Shown: positions 16,816 to 26,259 of the stretch, in pieces
Layout of the letters: every line of letters starts with the position of its first letter
Position numbering within the stretch: position 1 is the first letter of the stretch
Program-made: the position numbers and the translations under genes
The notes under the pieces: model-generated
The model's database searches: none
What the model was told of the DNA's origin: nothing
The model's input: only the letters and a program-made list of their open reading frames with translations
Origin: Eubacterium sp. 14-2
Lineage (GTDB): Bacteria; Bacillota; Clostridia; Lachnospirales; Lachnospiraceae
NCBI RefSeq assembly: GCF_000403845.2
Contig: NZ_KE159569.1
Coordinates: 125,472-189,471 of the forward strand
Direction of reading: 5' to 3'
Length of the DNA stretch: 64,000 nt

Positions 16816-18405
16816 TTAATTTCGTCCGAATTCTGACAGTATCAGTCCCTCATTTCGATCCAGCGTCATTCCCACACTCCAGCTGTTTACAAACAGCAGC
16901 AGAGGATTCCCCTTCAGATCCTGAATTTTTTTCATATCGGAAGTTCCCGTGAGTTTTTCCATATCAATCTCTTTATTTTCAATCCAGCGGATATGTTCAT
17001 AGGGAAGATTTTCCAGACGGATATCCACATTGTATTCATTTTCCAGACGGTATTTCAGCACATCAAACTGCAGAACGCCCACCACGCCCACAATAATTTC
17101 CTCCATTCCCGTATGGTATTCCTGAAAAATCTGAATGGCTCCTTCCTGAGCAATCTGGGTAATGCCTTTTACAAACTGTTTGCGCTTCATGGTGTCTAAC
17201 TGCCGTACTCTGGCAAAATGCTCCGGTGCAAACGTAGGGATCCCCTCAAATTCAAACTTATTTCCTCCGGTGAGAATGGTGTCTCCAATGGAAAAAATAC
17301 CAGGGTCGAACACGCCGATAATATCTCCCGCACAGGCCTCTTCCACGATTTTTCGTTCCTGGGCCATCATCTGCTGGGGCTGAGAAAGACGCATTTTTTT
17401 ATTTCCCTGTACATGAAATACCTCCATGCCCGCCTCAAATTTCCCGGAACAGATTCGCATAAAGGCAATCCTGTCTCTGTGGGCCTTATTCATATTTGCC
17501 TGAATCTTGAATACAAAAGCGGAAAAATCCTGTGAAAAAGGATTGATTTCTCCCGTATCCGCTTTTCTGGGCAGGGGGGAACTGGTCATCTGCAGAAAAT
17601 GCTGTAAAAAGGTTTCCACACCGAAATTGGTCAGAGCAGAACCGAAAAACACCGGAGAAAGTTCTCCTTTTGACACCAGTTCCATATCAAATTCTGCACT
17701 GGCCCCGTCCAGCAGTTCAATTTCTTCTTCCAGCACTGCCTTATAGTCCTCCCCAATCTCTGCTGCCAGAACGGGATCGTCCAGGGCAATATCCTTTTCC
17801 ACTCCTTCTTTTGTACCTTTTAAGGTATCTGCAAAAGTCATGACTTTTCTGGTGTTTCTGTCAAATACTCCTTTGAAATTCTTTCCGGAGCCTATGGGCC
17901 AGTTTATGGGACAGGTGGCAATTCCCAGCTCTTTTTCAATTTCATCTAACAGTTCAAAGGTATCGTTGGCATCCCGGTCCATTTTATTGATAAAGGTAAA
18001 AATGGGAATATGCCGCATCACGCATACCTTAAACAGTTTTCTGGTCTGGGCCTCCACACCTTTGGAACCGTCAATCACCATCACAGCAGAATCAGCCGCC
18101 ATCAATGTACGGTAAGTATCCTCCGAGAAATCCTGATGGCCCGGCGTATCCAGAATATTGATACAGTAACCATCGTAATTAAACTGCAGTACGGAAGAAG
18201 TGACGGAAATACCCCTCTCCTTTTCTATCTCCATCCAGTCAGATACTGCATGGCGGGCAGTGGCCTTTCCTTTCACGGAACCTGCAAGATTAATGGCTCC
18301 TCCATACAGAAGAAACTTCTCTGTCAGAGTGGTTTTTCCCGCATCCGGATGGGAAATAATGGCAAAAGTCCTGCGCTTCTCTATCTCTTTTTCTAAATCT
18401 GACAA
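16816..18405 (-). CDS. prfC: peptide chain release factor 3
   Basis: 529 residues, full length. RF3 is a GTPase that removes RF1/RF2 from the ribosome after peptide release. The GTPase motifs are SHPDAGKTTLTEK at 18-30, DTPGHQDF and NKMDRD. EF-Tu-like domains 2 and 3 follow. The start appears to be TTG at 18405, seven bases after GGAGG. It lies inside the final codons of pepF, which overlap prfC by 13 bases. This suggests coupled translation of the two genes. Confidence 0.95.
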   Translation of the reverse strand: MSDLEKEIEKRRTFAIISHPDAGKTTLTEKFLLYGGAINLAGSVKGKATARHAVSDWMEIEKERGISVTSSVLQFNYDGYCINILDTPGHQDFSEDTYRTLMAADSAVMVIDGSKGVEAQTRKLFKVCVMRHIPIFTFINKMDRDANDTFELLDEIEKELGIATCPINWPIGSGKNFKGVFDRNTRKVMTFADTLKGTKEGVEKDIALDDPVLAAEIGEDYKAVLEEEIELLDGASAEFDMELVSKGELSPVFFGSALTNFGVETFLQHFLQMTSSPLPRKADTGEINPFSQDFSAFVFKIQANMNKAHRDRIAFMRICSGKFEAGMEVFHVQGNKKMRLSQPQQMMAQERKIVEEACAGDIIGVFDPGIFSIGDTILTGGNKFEFEGIPTFAPEHFARVRQLDTMKRKQFVKGITQIAQEGAIQIFQEYHTGMEEIIVGVVGVLQFDVLKYRLENEYNVDIRLENLPYEHIRWIENKEIDMEKLTGTSDMKKIQDLKGNPLLLFVNSWSVGMTLDRNEGLILSEFGRN

Positions 18406-20201
18406 AACAGTTCCTCCATTTCTCCAATCAGTTCACCAAAAGTTTTCAGCGCTTCCCGTATGGGTTCTTTGGTGGTCATATCCACACCGGCGTCCTTTAA
18501 AAGGTCGATGGGGGATTTACTGCATCCGCCGCTTAAAAACTTCAGATAACGTTCCACTGCCGGCTGTCCTTCCTCCAGAATCTTTTTGCTGAGAGCCATG
18601 GACGCTGCAAAGCTGGTGGCATACTGATACACATAAAAATTATAATAGAAGTGTGGAATTCTCGCCCACTCAATGGCTATTTCCTCATCGACGGTCATGT
18701 CATTTCCGTAATACTGCACATTCAGATCATAATAGAGCTTTTTCAGTGCTTCCGCTGTCAGGGCTTTTCCCTTTTCCACCATCTCATGAGTCAGAAGCTC
18801 AAATTCCGCAAACATGGTCTGACGGTACAGCGTGGTTCGGAACTGCTCCAGAAAATAATTGATAAGATAAGCCTTTTTCTTTTTATCTGTGGTATGATTC
18901 AGCAGATGGTTCATCAGCAGCGCCTCATTGCAGGTGGAAGCCACCTCTGCCACAAATATTTTATAATTACTGTCAAACACATTGTTATATTTTGCAGAAT
19001 ACCAGGAATGCAGTGCATGTCCCATTTCATGGGCAAGGGTAAATTCTGAATCCATATTATTCTGATAATTCATCAGTACATAGGGATGGACTCCATAACA
19101 GCCTGCTGAATAAGCTCCGCCTCTCTTATTTTCATTTTCATATTTGTCAATCCAACGGTTTTCAAATCCCTGTCTCAGCACACTTACATAATCTTCTCCC
19201 AGAACCTGCAATGCCTCCAGAATTTCCTCCTGAGCCTGTTCAAAAGAAACATGTTCTGTTTCCGGAGCCACAATGGGCGCATAGATATCATACATGTGGA
19301 GTTCTTCCACGCCCATGAGTTTTTTGCGCAGCGCCATATAATCGTGCATATAATGGATGTTTTCATGAACAGCTTCAATCAGATTGTAATACACTTCCTT
19401 CGGAACATTATTGGCGTCTACTGCTGCTTCCATGGAAGAATCATACTTTCTTGCCTTCGCATAAAAATAATTGCCTTTGGCTTTGCCTTCGTAAAGGGAG
19501 GCAAAGGTATTCTTATACTGCTCATACCGGGCATAATAAGACTGAAAGGTATCTCTGCGCACCCGTACGTCCTGACTTTCCAGCAGGGGAATAAACCGTC
19601 CGGTACTGACTTTCACCAGTTCCCCGTCTGCATCTTTTACCGACGGATTTTCAAAATCCGCATTGGTCAGAAGACCGTAGGATTTCTCCACAGCGCTGCC
19701 CATTTCCCCTGAGGCTGCCAGCAGTTCCTCCAGTTCCGGCGACAGGGTATGGTCTTTTAACCTGCGCAGATCCTCAATGGTCACTCTGTAATTGCAAAGC
19801 TCCGGTGTTTCCTGGTAAAACTGCTGAATCTTTTCTTCTTCCATCGACACGATCCAGGTATCTATGGGTGCGGTCACTGTTCCGTATTTGTGATAAATTC
19901 CCATCATTTTCCCGCTTAAGGCCTGGAAATTGTCGTCAGCTGTATCCACATCCTTATTCCGCTCTGACCAGCAGAGGCCTTTCTCCAGCAGAACTTCGGC
20001 CTCCTCCAGCTTTTTAAAATATTCCAGCAGATGTTCTCCTTTTTCTGTCAGATAATCCTCTGTAAAATCCTTTAATTCTTCCACCATCTGTTCCAGCCGG
20101 CCGGCGTCTTCCAGAAACAGTTCCGCTGAACCGTATAATTCTTCTACCGCCCAGGTATCTTCCTGTGCCACCTGACTTCTTTTTAATAATTCTTTTGCCA
20201 T
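18393..20201 (-). CDS. pepF: oligoendopeptidase F
   Basis: 602 residues, matching the M3B zinc metallopeptidase family, which cuts cytoplasmic oligopeptides of about 7-17 residues. The zinc site HEMGH is at 391-395, with the third ligand in the downstream NEALLMNHLL region. The family's YSAGCYG (about 364-370) and the C-terminal YYNFYVYQYATSF are present. No signal peptide is seen. prfC overlaps the end of the gene. Gene and operon have no obvious functional link beyond shared expression. Confidence 0.95.
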   Translation of the reverse strand: MAKELLKRSQVAQEDTWAVEELYGSAELFLEDAGRLEQMVEELKDFTEDYLTEKGEHLLEYFKKLEEAEVLLEKGLCWSERNKDVDTADDNFQALSGKMMGIYHKYGTVTAPIDTWIVSMEEEKIQQFYQETPELCNYRVTIEDLRRLKDHTLSPELEELLAASGEMGSAVEKSYGLLTNADFENPSVKDADGELVKVSTGRFIPLLESQDVRVRRDTFQSYYARYEQYKNTFASLYEGKAKGNYFYAKARKYDSSMEAAVDANNVPKEVYYNLIEAVHENIHYMHDYMALRKKLMGVEELHMYDIYAPIVAPETEHVSFEQAQEEILEALQVLGEDYVSVLRQGFENRWIDKYENENKRGGAYSAGCYGVHPYVLMNYQNNMDSEFTLAHEMGHALHSWYSAKYNNVFDSNYKIFVAEVASTCNEALLMNHLLNHTTDKKKKAYLINYFLEQFRTTLYRQTMFAEFELLTHEMVEKGKALTAEALKKLYYDLNVQYYGNDMTVDEEIAIEWARIPHFYYNFYVYQYATSFAASMALSKKILEEGQPAVERYLKFLSGGCSKSPIDLLKDAGVDMTTKEPIREALKTFGELIGEMEELFCQI

Positions 20202-20258
20202 AATATATGATCCTCCATTTCTGTTTCAGAACCGATTATATCACATTTCCAACAATTT

Positions 20259-21098
20259 TTACACCCTTTGGCAATTTCCTGTAAATACATGGTCCAGATA
20301 CTTTCCTGCTGCCTCCGCCAGACGGTATATCTGCTGTTCGGAAACCGCCCTTCGGTCTGACATCTGATAACGGGGGAAAAACCGGGTCACATGAAGGGGA
20401 ATTTTCCTGTCTGCGGAAGCTATCCAGCGGGCTTCTTCCTCCATCTCCGCCACGCTGTCGTTCTGTCCCGGAACAATCAGTGTGGTCAGTTCCACGTGAC
20501 AGGAGGCAGCCGCCTGCAAAATAAACTGCTGCACCGTATCCAGATCTCCGCCCAGCTTCCGATAAGTTTCTCTGCGAAAAGATTTCAGATCAATATTCAT
20601 GGCATCCATGAACAAAAGCAGCTCCTGCAGCACATCAGGGGAGGCTGTCCCATTGGTGACCAGTACATTCTTCATGCCGGCCGCCCTGCTGAGTCTGGCT
20701 GCGTCCCGCACATACTCCCAGCCCACCAACGGCTCATTATAGGTAAATGCCAGACCCAAATTTCCTTCCCTCTGACAGGATTTTGCTCTTTTTACCAAAG
20801 CCTGCGGAGAAAGAAATACTGTCTCTGCTTCTCCTGCCCCCGCCATGGAAATCCGATGATTCTGGCAGAAGGGACATCTTAAATTACAGCCAAAACTGCC
20901 CACCGAAAGAATCATGGCACCCGGATGGAACATTTTCAGAGGCTTTTTTTCAATGGGGTCCAGTGCCAGAGAAGTAATCTGTCCGTAATTCCCACAGACA
21001 ATTTTCCCATTTTCATTTTTCCTTGCACCGCACATTCCCCATTGTCCGGGCTTCAGCCGACAGCCATGGATGCACACCTGACATACCGCCTCTTTCAT
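20259..21098 (-). CDS. amrS: AmmeMemoRadiSam system radical SAM enzyme
   Basis: 279 residues. The radical SAM cluster C71-x3-C75-x2-C78 lies in GCNLRCPFC, preceded by an N-terminal cysteine group (C6, C9, C13, C23) typical of this family and of pyruvate-formate-lyase activases. AmrS is found with AmrA (AMMECR1) and AmrB (Memo) across bacteria and archaea. The three are thought to act together, but the substrate and product remain unsettled in my knowledge. All three genes lie here in a row on the minus strand: amrB, amrA, amrS. Confidence 0.93.
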   Translation of the reverse strand: MKEAVCQVCIHGCRLKPGQWGMCGARKNENGKIVCGNYGQITSLALDPIEKKPLKMFHPGAMILSVGSFGCNLRCPFCQNHRISMAGAGEAETVFLSPQALVKRAKSCQREGNLGLAFTYNEPLVGWEYVRDAARLSRAAGMKNVLVTNGTASPDVLQELLLFMDAMNIDLKSFRRETYRKLGGDLDTVQQFILQAAASCHVELTTLIVPGQNDSVAEMEEEARWIASADRKIPLHVTRFFPRYQMSDRRAVSEQQIYRLAEAAGKYLDHVFTGNCQRV

Positions 21099-21116
21099 AA
21101 AACGGACTCCTCCTTC

Positions 21117-21647
21117 TTACACATGGCGTACCACTTCAAACCGCTCCAGTTCCACCTTTTCATCACTTCCAATGCCTGCCTTTCCCATGGCAATGGCCAC
21201 CTGCTGCTCCACCGTATCCACACCTTCCAGATTGGGCAGTAAAAGTCCCCGGCGCCGGCCCTTTGTCACAACCAGGCCATACCGTTTCACATCCAGCTGC
21301 CCCAGGGAAGCAACCGGCTCCAGTTCTCCAAGTACGTCCACACTGATGGAAAGCTGCGCCAGTTCTTCCTCTCTGACCGGAGTAAACCTGGGGTCATGAA
21401 CGGAGGCGCTGACGGCATTTTCCACGATTTCCTCCGCTATGGAACCGCGCACTGCCTGAATGGTTCCAATACATCCCCGGAGCTGTCCTGCCTTTTTTAT
21501 CGAAACAAAAACACCCGCCCTGCCATGACGCATTTCCTCCGGCAGCCCTGCGGGCAGCTCAGGCTTTTTTCCCGTACGGACATAAGTTTCAATCACTTTC
21601 CGGGCAAGCCTTACATATTCATCTTCCTGTAATCTCTGTTCTCTCAT
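21117..21647 (-). CDS. amrA: AmmeMemoRadiSam system protein A (AMMECR1 domain)
   Basis: 176 residues forming one AMMECR1 domain. The family's signature GCIGTIQ is seen, with the surrounding AGQLRGCIG and later HDPRFTPV and GRRRGLLLPNL. AMMECR1 is a widespread protein of unclear biochemical role. The conserved Cys in RGCIG is present and has been regarded as catalytic. Its ATG overlaps the amrB stop (ATGA), and amrS begins 18 bases after its stop, which points to one polycistronic unit. Confidence 0.93.
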   Translation of the reverse strand: MREQRLQEDEYVRLARKVIETYVRTGKKPELPAGLPEEMRHGRAGVFVSIKKAGQLRGCIGTIQAVRGSIAEEIVENAVSASVHDPRFTPVREEELAQLSISVDVLGELEPVASLGQLDVKRYGLVVTKGRRRGLLLPNLEGVDTVEQQVAIAMGKAGIGSDEKVELERFEVVRHV

Positions 21648-22444
21648 TTCTTCACCTCATATGCGCAAATACCATACCCCACCCCAAAAGGCCCCTCATA
21701 AGAAAGGCGCTGAGGCGTAATTTCTTCCTGCTCCAGTGCTCCTGCCATTATGACAAAGGAACGATGACCGCATTCCCCTGCCCGCTCACAGAAAGACTCG
21801 TCGAATTTCAGCAATTCCTGAAACTTTCCTTTTCCCATGGCCTCCATCACACGACGGTCATATTCCGGCCCCTCCTTCTGATATCCGTAAGGCCCGTCCG
21901 GTTTCAGCCTGTGGGAGAGGTCTCCACTGGCAATCAGCACCATCCGCCTGTCCAGGGCTTCTGCCGTCTCCCGCAGTTTCTGTCCCAACTGATAATGCAG
22001 GGAAAAAGAAAGGCCGGACAGCCCCATCCGAACCAGCCGGTACGACCTCCAATACTGGTTCACGAAATACAATGGCACCATGGTTCCATGATCCAGCCGG
22101 CTGGTCTGCTCTCCCTCTGTGCCTGCAGGCAGTCCTGCCTTTCCTGCCTTTCTGCACAGCTGCTCCACAAATTCCGTATCATAAGCCACTTCTGTTTTCA
22201 CCTGTCCTGCCTGAAACCGGCCAAAATCCCCTCTTGCACCTGTTCCCGGGGATATATGAAAATAATCTGCATACATGGTCTGATGCGGGGAAATCAGAAC
22301 AATAACTTCCGGTTTTAACCGGCCGATTCTGCGCCCCACTTCATGATATGCGTCTATGGTACTCTGAATATTCCTTTCCTGTCCTCTGCCCACTTCCGGT
22401 ACTATCAGCGGCGGGTGAGGAACCATAAATGCCCCTGCAATCAT
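21644..22444 (-). CDS. amrB: AmmeMemoRadiSam system protein B (Memo family)
   Basis: 266 residues from the ATG at 22444, which has AGGAGG upstream. An open frame continues 85 codons further, but that part lies in the MATE gene and is not coding. The Memo fold shows its conserved histidines: MVPHPPL at the start, SPHQTMYADYF, LDHGTMVPLYF, GDLSHRL, and GHRSFVIMAGAL, which also holds the conserved Cys (ECGH). The family is related to class III extradiol dioxygenases. The ATG overlaps the stop of the MATE gene as ATGA, and the stop overlaps amrA. Confidence 0.92.
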   Translation of the reverse strand: MIAGAFMVPHPPLIVPEVGRGQERNIQSTIDAYHEVGRRIGRLKPEVIVLISPHQTMYADYFHISPGTGARGDFGRFQAGQVKTEVAYDTEFVEQLCRKAGKAGLPAGTEGEQTSRLDHGTMVPLYFVNQYWRSYRLVRMGLSGLSFSLHYQLGQKLRETAEALDRRMVLIASGDLSHRLKPDGPYGYQKEGPEYDRRVMEAMGKGKFQELLKFDESFCERAGECGHRSFVIMAGALEQEEITPQRLSYEGPFGVGYGICAYEVKK

Positions 22445-23802
22445 ATCTTTCCCTCCTGAAGACTGAACAGCTTCTTTCGTATCAAAATGTAACAAACCAT
22501 ATGGACTGCCCCGGTCAGTACCCAGGATACCGGATAGGAAATATACAGCACCCACAGACTGCGGTGACTCTGAAATACCGTAAAAATCCAGAGAATCCGG
22601 AACCCGCAGGCTCCCAGCAGCGATACAATCATGGGCAAAACCGCATAGCCCAGCCCCCGCAGCTCTCCCACCATCACATCCATAATTCCGCACAGACAAT
22701 AGGCGGTACAGATCACGGAAAGCCGCAGCAGGCCCACCTCAATGACTTTCGGGTCCGAAGAATAAATACCCAGAAGCCGGCCGCCGCACAGATATGCGCT
22801 CCAGCCCATTACAAGTCCCACAACCGTTACCATGGCCAGGCATTCCATCAGTACTTTTCCAATTCGTCTGTAATTTCCTGCTCCAAAATTCTGACTGGTA
22901 AAGCTCAGGGCAGTCTGATGGCAGGCATTCATGGACATGTAAATAAAACCTTCTATATTCTGAGCTGCTGTATTGCCCGCCATGGCCACGGAACCAAAAG
23001 AATTGACTGAGGACTGTATCAGCACATTGGACAGGGAAAATACCGTTCCCTGCAGTCCTGCCGGAAGACCGATGCGCACTATCTGCATCACCTTTTCCTT
23101 TTTCATCCGCATTTTCTGCCATTCTACCCGGCATCCCCCTTTCATACGGGTCAGACAGCGGAAAACCAGGCCTGCCGATATCACCTGGGAAATCACGGTG
23201 GCCAGCGCAACTCCGGCCACGCCCAGGTGAAATCCAATCACAAAAATCAGGTTCAGTACAACATTAATAACGCCTGCTCCGGACAGATAATACAAAGGCC
23301 GCCGGGTATCACCCACCGCCCTTAAAATGGAACTTCCGAAATTGTACAGTAAAATCACCGGCATTCCTGCAAAATAAATCCGGATATACAAAACTGCCTG
23401 GCTCAGAACGTCTCCCGGGGTTCCCATAACCACCAGAATCCGGGGCGCCACCGCCATGCCAAATACCATCAGTCCCAGGCCGCTGACCAGACTCAGCACC
23501 ACGGCACTGTGGACTGTTTCACTGATATCCTGCTCTTTTCCGGCCCCGTAAAATCTTGCAACCAGCACATTTGCTCCCACAGAAAACCCGATAAACAGAT
23601 TGGTCAGCAGATTAATCAGGGAAGCATTGGCCCCCACCGCCGCCAGTGCGGTACTTCCCGCAAATCTTCCCACCACCACCATATCTGCCGCATTGAATAA
23701 AAGCTGCAAAATACTGGATATCATCAGCGGGATGGCAAACAGCAGGATTTTTGAAAACAGGGGGCCGTTGCACATATCTATTTCATAAGATTTTCGTTTC
23801 AT
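22441..23802 (-). CDS. MATE-family multidrug efflux transporter
   Basis: 453 residues with twelve membrane helices in two related halves. The first helix follows YEIDMCNGPLFSKILLFAIPLMISSILQ, a typical MATE start. The family motif P-x-x-L-N-(hydrophobic) and the RAVGDTRRPLY loop in the fourth-to-fifth helix region are seen. The transporter would expel cationic drugs or metabolites in exchange for Na+ or H+. Its stop overlaps the amrB start (ATGA), so it is translated as part of the AmmeMemoRadiSam operon, an arrangement worth noting. The substrate is unknown. Confidence 0.92.
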   Translation of the reverse strand: MKRKSYEIDMCNGPLFSKILLFAIPLMISSILQLLFNAADMVVVGRFAGSTALAAVGANASLINLLTNLFIGFSVGANVLVARFYGAGKEQDISETVHSAVVLSLVSGLGLMVFGMAVAPRILVVMGTPGDVLSQAVLYIRIYFAGMPVILLYNFGSSILRAVGDTRRPLYYLSGAGVINVVLNLIFVIGFHLGVAGVALATVISQVISAGLVFRCLTRMKGGCRVEWQKMRMKKEKVMQIVRIGLPAGLQGTVFSLSNVLIQSSVNSFGSVAMAGNTAAQNIEGFIYMSMNACHQTALSFTSQNFGAGNYRRIGKVLMECLAMVTVVGLVMGWSAYLCGGRLLGIYSSDPKVIEVGLLRLSVICTAYCLCGIMDVMVGELRGLGYAVLPMIVSLLGACGFRILWIFTVFQSHRSLWVLYISYPVSWVLTGAVHMVCYILIRKKLFSLQEGKI

Positions 23803-23812
23803 TCAGGCTTCC

Positions 23813-24832
23813 TCACTTCCGGATGGAAAATCTTACTGTCTTTACATTGCCTGCTTTGTCAGTAATTTTTAATACATGAGAGCCTTTTTTCGTCACAACG
23901 GTTCCGTTTTTGATTTTCTTTCCGTCCAGAACAGCCTTTTTCACACCGGAGTTTTCGTCCCGGAAGGTAATTTTTACTTTCTTTTTGTATTTTTTAGATC
24001 TGATATTTGTAGTGGGCTTTGTCTTGTCAATGGTAAATTTCACCTTCCGGGTAGCTCCTGAAAGCATTTTTACCCGCACCCGGTAAGTCCCTTCCCGGAC
24101 AGCGCGGTACTCGTTGACCGGCAGACTCTCACCATTTACGCTGAAACTGATAATTACCCCGTCAGATGTGGCTTTTACCACCTTGTCTTTCCGGTAAAAA
24201 CCTCCGTCTTCCACACCGCTGATGGTGCATGTCCGGATACGCGCAACCCTTTTGCTGCCCACCGCAAACAGCCTCTCATAATCTTCCAGTTCATCCAGGC
24301 AGAACTGAACGGTACGTCCATCCTCCATCACATCGCCATTTGTTACCGCAACCACAAAGGGACAGGTAATGTTCAAATCATTTTGCAGTATACGGATACC
24401 GTCCGAGGTGTAAACATATCCATCCAGATCGTCATCCGCAAAGTCATCCTGTGTATACTCTTCAAACTGTTCCTGCATTTCTGCCAGCTCTCCTGCCCAC
24501 ATCACCGCCTGACTGTTATTCACAACAGCAAAATCATTTGCGGTTTCCGCTGCAGACCTGTTCATCACAAGCTGGTATACATTATGCTCCTCGCTGTACA
24601 GTTCCTCTTTTCCGGCACTGACAAAACCGGCTCCTTCCATCATCTGCTGATAAGTGACGCCTTCCAGCTCCTGTGAAATCATCACTTCTTCCTCATCGGT
24701 TGTGTAAGACTTCAAAGTAATACTGGAAGAAAGATCCGGATTAATCACGATGTTTTCCTCCATTCCGCAGCCGGAACATAACAGAAAAAACATAAAAGCC
24801 GGCACCATCCGCATCATAAGTTTCTTTTTCAT
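23813..24832 (-). CDS. lipoprotein with C-terminal Ig-like repeat, function unknown
   Basis: 339 residues. A lipobox ending LCSGC puts the lipidated cysteine at position 22. Residues 23-200 form a domain beginning MEENIVINPDLSSSITLKS that I cannot name. The last 140 residues are Lys-rich beta sheet, with a repeated pattern such as TFRDENSGVKKAVLDGK and GSHVLKITDKAGNVKTVRFSI, like the Ig-like modules of clostridial surface proteins. It is probably anchored to the outside of the membrane. Upstream, its ribosome site is duplicated by a 20-bp tandem repeat. It follows deoB, with a 50-base gap, and precedes the MATE gene by ten bases. Confidence 0.8.
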   Translation of the reverse strand: MKKKLMMRMVPAFMFFLLCSGCGMEENIVINPDLSSSITLKSYTTDEEEVMISQELEGVTYQQMMEGAGFVSAGKEELYSEEHNVYQLVMNRSAAETANDFAVVNNSQAVMWAGELAEMQEQFEEYTQDDFADDDLDGYVYTSDGIRILQNDLNITCPFVVAVTNGDVMEDGRTVQFCLDELEDYERLFAVGSKRVARIRTCTISGVEDGGFYRKDKVVKATSDGVIISFSVNGESLPVNEYRAVREGTYRVRVKMLSGATRKVKFTIDKTKPTTNIRSKKYKKKVKITFRDENSGVKKAVLDGKKIKNGTVVTKKGSHVLKITDKAGNVKTVRFSIRK

Positions 24833-24836
24833 TTTA

Positions 24837-24876
24837 TTTTCCTCCTTTTCTGAACATTTTCCTCCTTTTCTGAACA
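24837..24876. repeat. 20-bp perfect tandem duplication carrying two ribosome-binding sites
   Basis: Two identical 20-base units (24837-24856, 24857-24876) each hold an AGGAGG on the minus strand, in front of the lipoprotein ATG at 24832. Only the nearer one is positioned for initiation; the farther one lies about 25 bases out. Confidence 0.9.
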
Positions 24877-24882
24877 GTTTCT

Positions 24883-26085
24883 TTAAGGGCAGACCCTGCT
24901 GTCAAAACTTAACAGGCTCTCCCCCTGGATTCTCTTTTCCGTACCATTTATTCCAAAACAGGAAAGAACGGTTGCTCCGATATCGGCAAAGGTGCTCCTG
25001 GTGCCGAAATTTTTTCCTGCCGGAACGTTGGCTCCATACATTACCAGAGGTGTATATTCTCTGGAATGGTCCGTAGAAGGGGTAGACGGGTCGCAGCCAT
25101 GGTCTGCTGTAATCATCAGAATATCATCTTTCCGCAGCCTGCTCAGAAGTTCCGGCAGCCGCTCGTCAAAATAGGTCAGGGCCCTGGCATATCCGTCCAC
25201 ATCATTTCGATGGCCGTAAAGCATATCGTAATCCACCAGATTCACAAAGCACAGCCCTTCAAATTCCCGCTCCATCCATTTAAGGGTTTTCTCAATTCCA
25301 TCGGCATTTCCTGTGGTTCTCACGGAATCTGTCACACTTTTTCCGGCAAAAATATCAAAAATTTTCCCTATGCCCAGCACTTCCCGGCCTGTCTCTTTCA
25401 GCTGGTCTAACATGGTAACAGCCGGAGGTTCCAGAGAAAAATCGTGGCGCCTTACGGTACGCCGGAAATTTCCCGGTTCTCCTTCAAAAGGTCTTGCAAT
25501 CACCCTTCCCACTCCGTGAACTCCCGTCAGCAGTTCTCTGGCTGTCTGACAGTATTCATACAATGTTTCCACCGGAACCACAGCTTCATGGGCCGCCACC
25601 TGAAAAACGGAATCAGCAGAAGTATATACAATCAGATTTCCCGTTTTCATGTGCTCTTCTCCGTAATCTCTGATAACTTCCGTGCCGGAATAAGGCTGGT
25701 TGCAGAGTACGCCTCTCCCTGTCCTCCTCGAAAATTCTTCTGTGATTTCCGCAGGAAACCCCTCCGGATAGGTGGGCAGGGGCTGCCGGGAAATCACGCC
25801 TGCAATCTCCCAGTGCCCGATGGTGGTATCTTTTCCTCTGGAAGCCTCTGCCATTCTGGCAAAAGCACCCAGGGGAGCCTTAACCGGCTCCCCAATGTCT
25901 GCTCCATCAATATTAAATAATCCCAGTCCGGCCATATTGGGCATGGAAAAATACCGGCTTTTGGAAGCTGCTTTCAGCGTATTGCTTCCTTCGTCCCCAA
26001 ACGCCGCCGCGTCCGGCATTTCTCCGATCCCCACACTGTCCAGTACAATCAAAAAAATTCGTTTTCTTAATTCTTTCTCTGACAC
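24883..26085 (-). CDS. deoB: phosphopentomutase
   Basis: 400 residues, standard for the type that interconverts ribose 1- and 5-phosphate (and the deoxy forms) in nucleoside breakdown. It belongs to the alkaline-phosphatase fold with two metal ions. The metal ligand D16 lies in [13 protein letters not shown], the phosphorylated threonine is in [10 protein letters not shown] (T87/T88), and the C-terminal metal site is [23 protein letters not shown], split by the mutase insert. The start is GTG after AGGTGAT. No nucleoside phosphorylase lies beside it. Confidence 0.96.
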   Translation of the reverse strand: MSEKELRKRIFLIVLDSVGIGEMPDAAAFGDEGSNTLKAASKSRYFSMPNMAGLGLFNIDGADIGEPVKAPLGAFARMAEASRGKDTTIGHWEIAGVISRQPLPTYPEGFPAEITEEFSRRTGRGVLCNQPYSGTEVIRDYGEEHMKTGNLIVYTSADSVFQVAAHEAVVPVETLYEYCQTARELLTGVHGVGRVIARPFEGEPGNFRRTVRRHDFSLEPPAVTMLDQLKETGREVLGIGKIFDIFAGKSVTDSVRTTGNADGIEKTLKWMEREFEGLCFVNLVDYDMLYGHRNDVDGYARALTYFDERLPELLSRLRKDDILMITADHGCDPSTPSTDHSREYTPLVMYGANVPAGKNFGTRSTFADIGATVLSCFGINGTEKRIQGESLLSFDSRVCP

Positions 26086-26259
26086 ATTATCACCTGCTCT
26101 CCTTTGTTTTCTGCAGAATCAGGACATTGCAAACACTTTTCTGACAATATTACTGTAAGTATTATAACAAATTACCCTGCAAAGTGCAAAGGCTTTCCTG
26201 GCAGTCTGCCGAAATATCTCCGAAAAACGTTACTGTTCACAGGTACTCTGTGCCCGTAA

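Noticed and set aside
22445-22699. 85-codon upstream extension of amrB
   Set aside because: It is an out-of-frame reading of the MATE gene; AGGAGG and family start lie at 22444.
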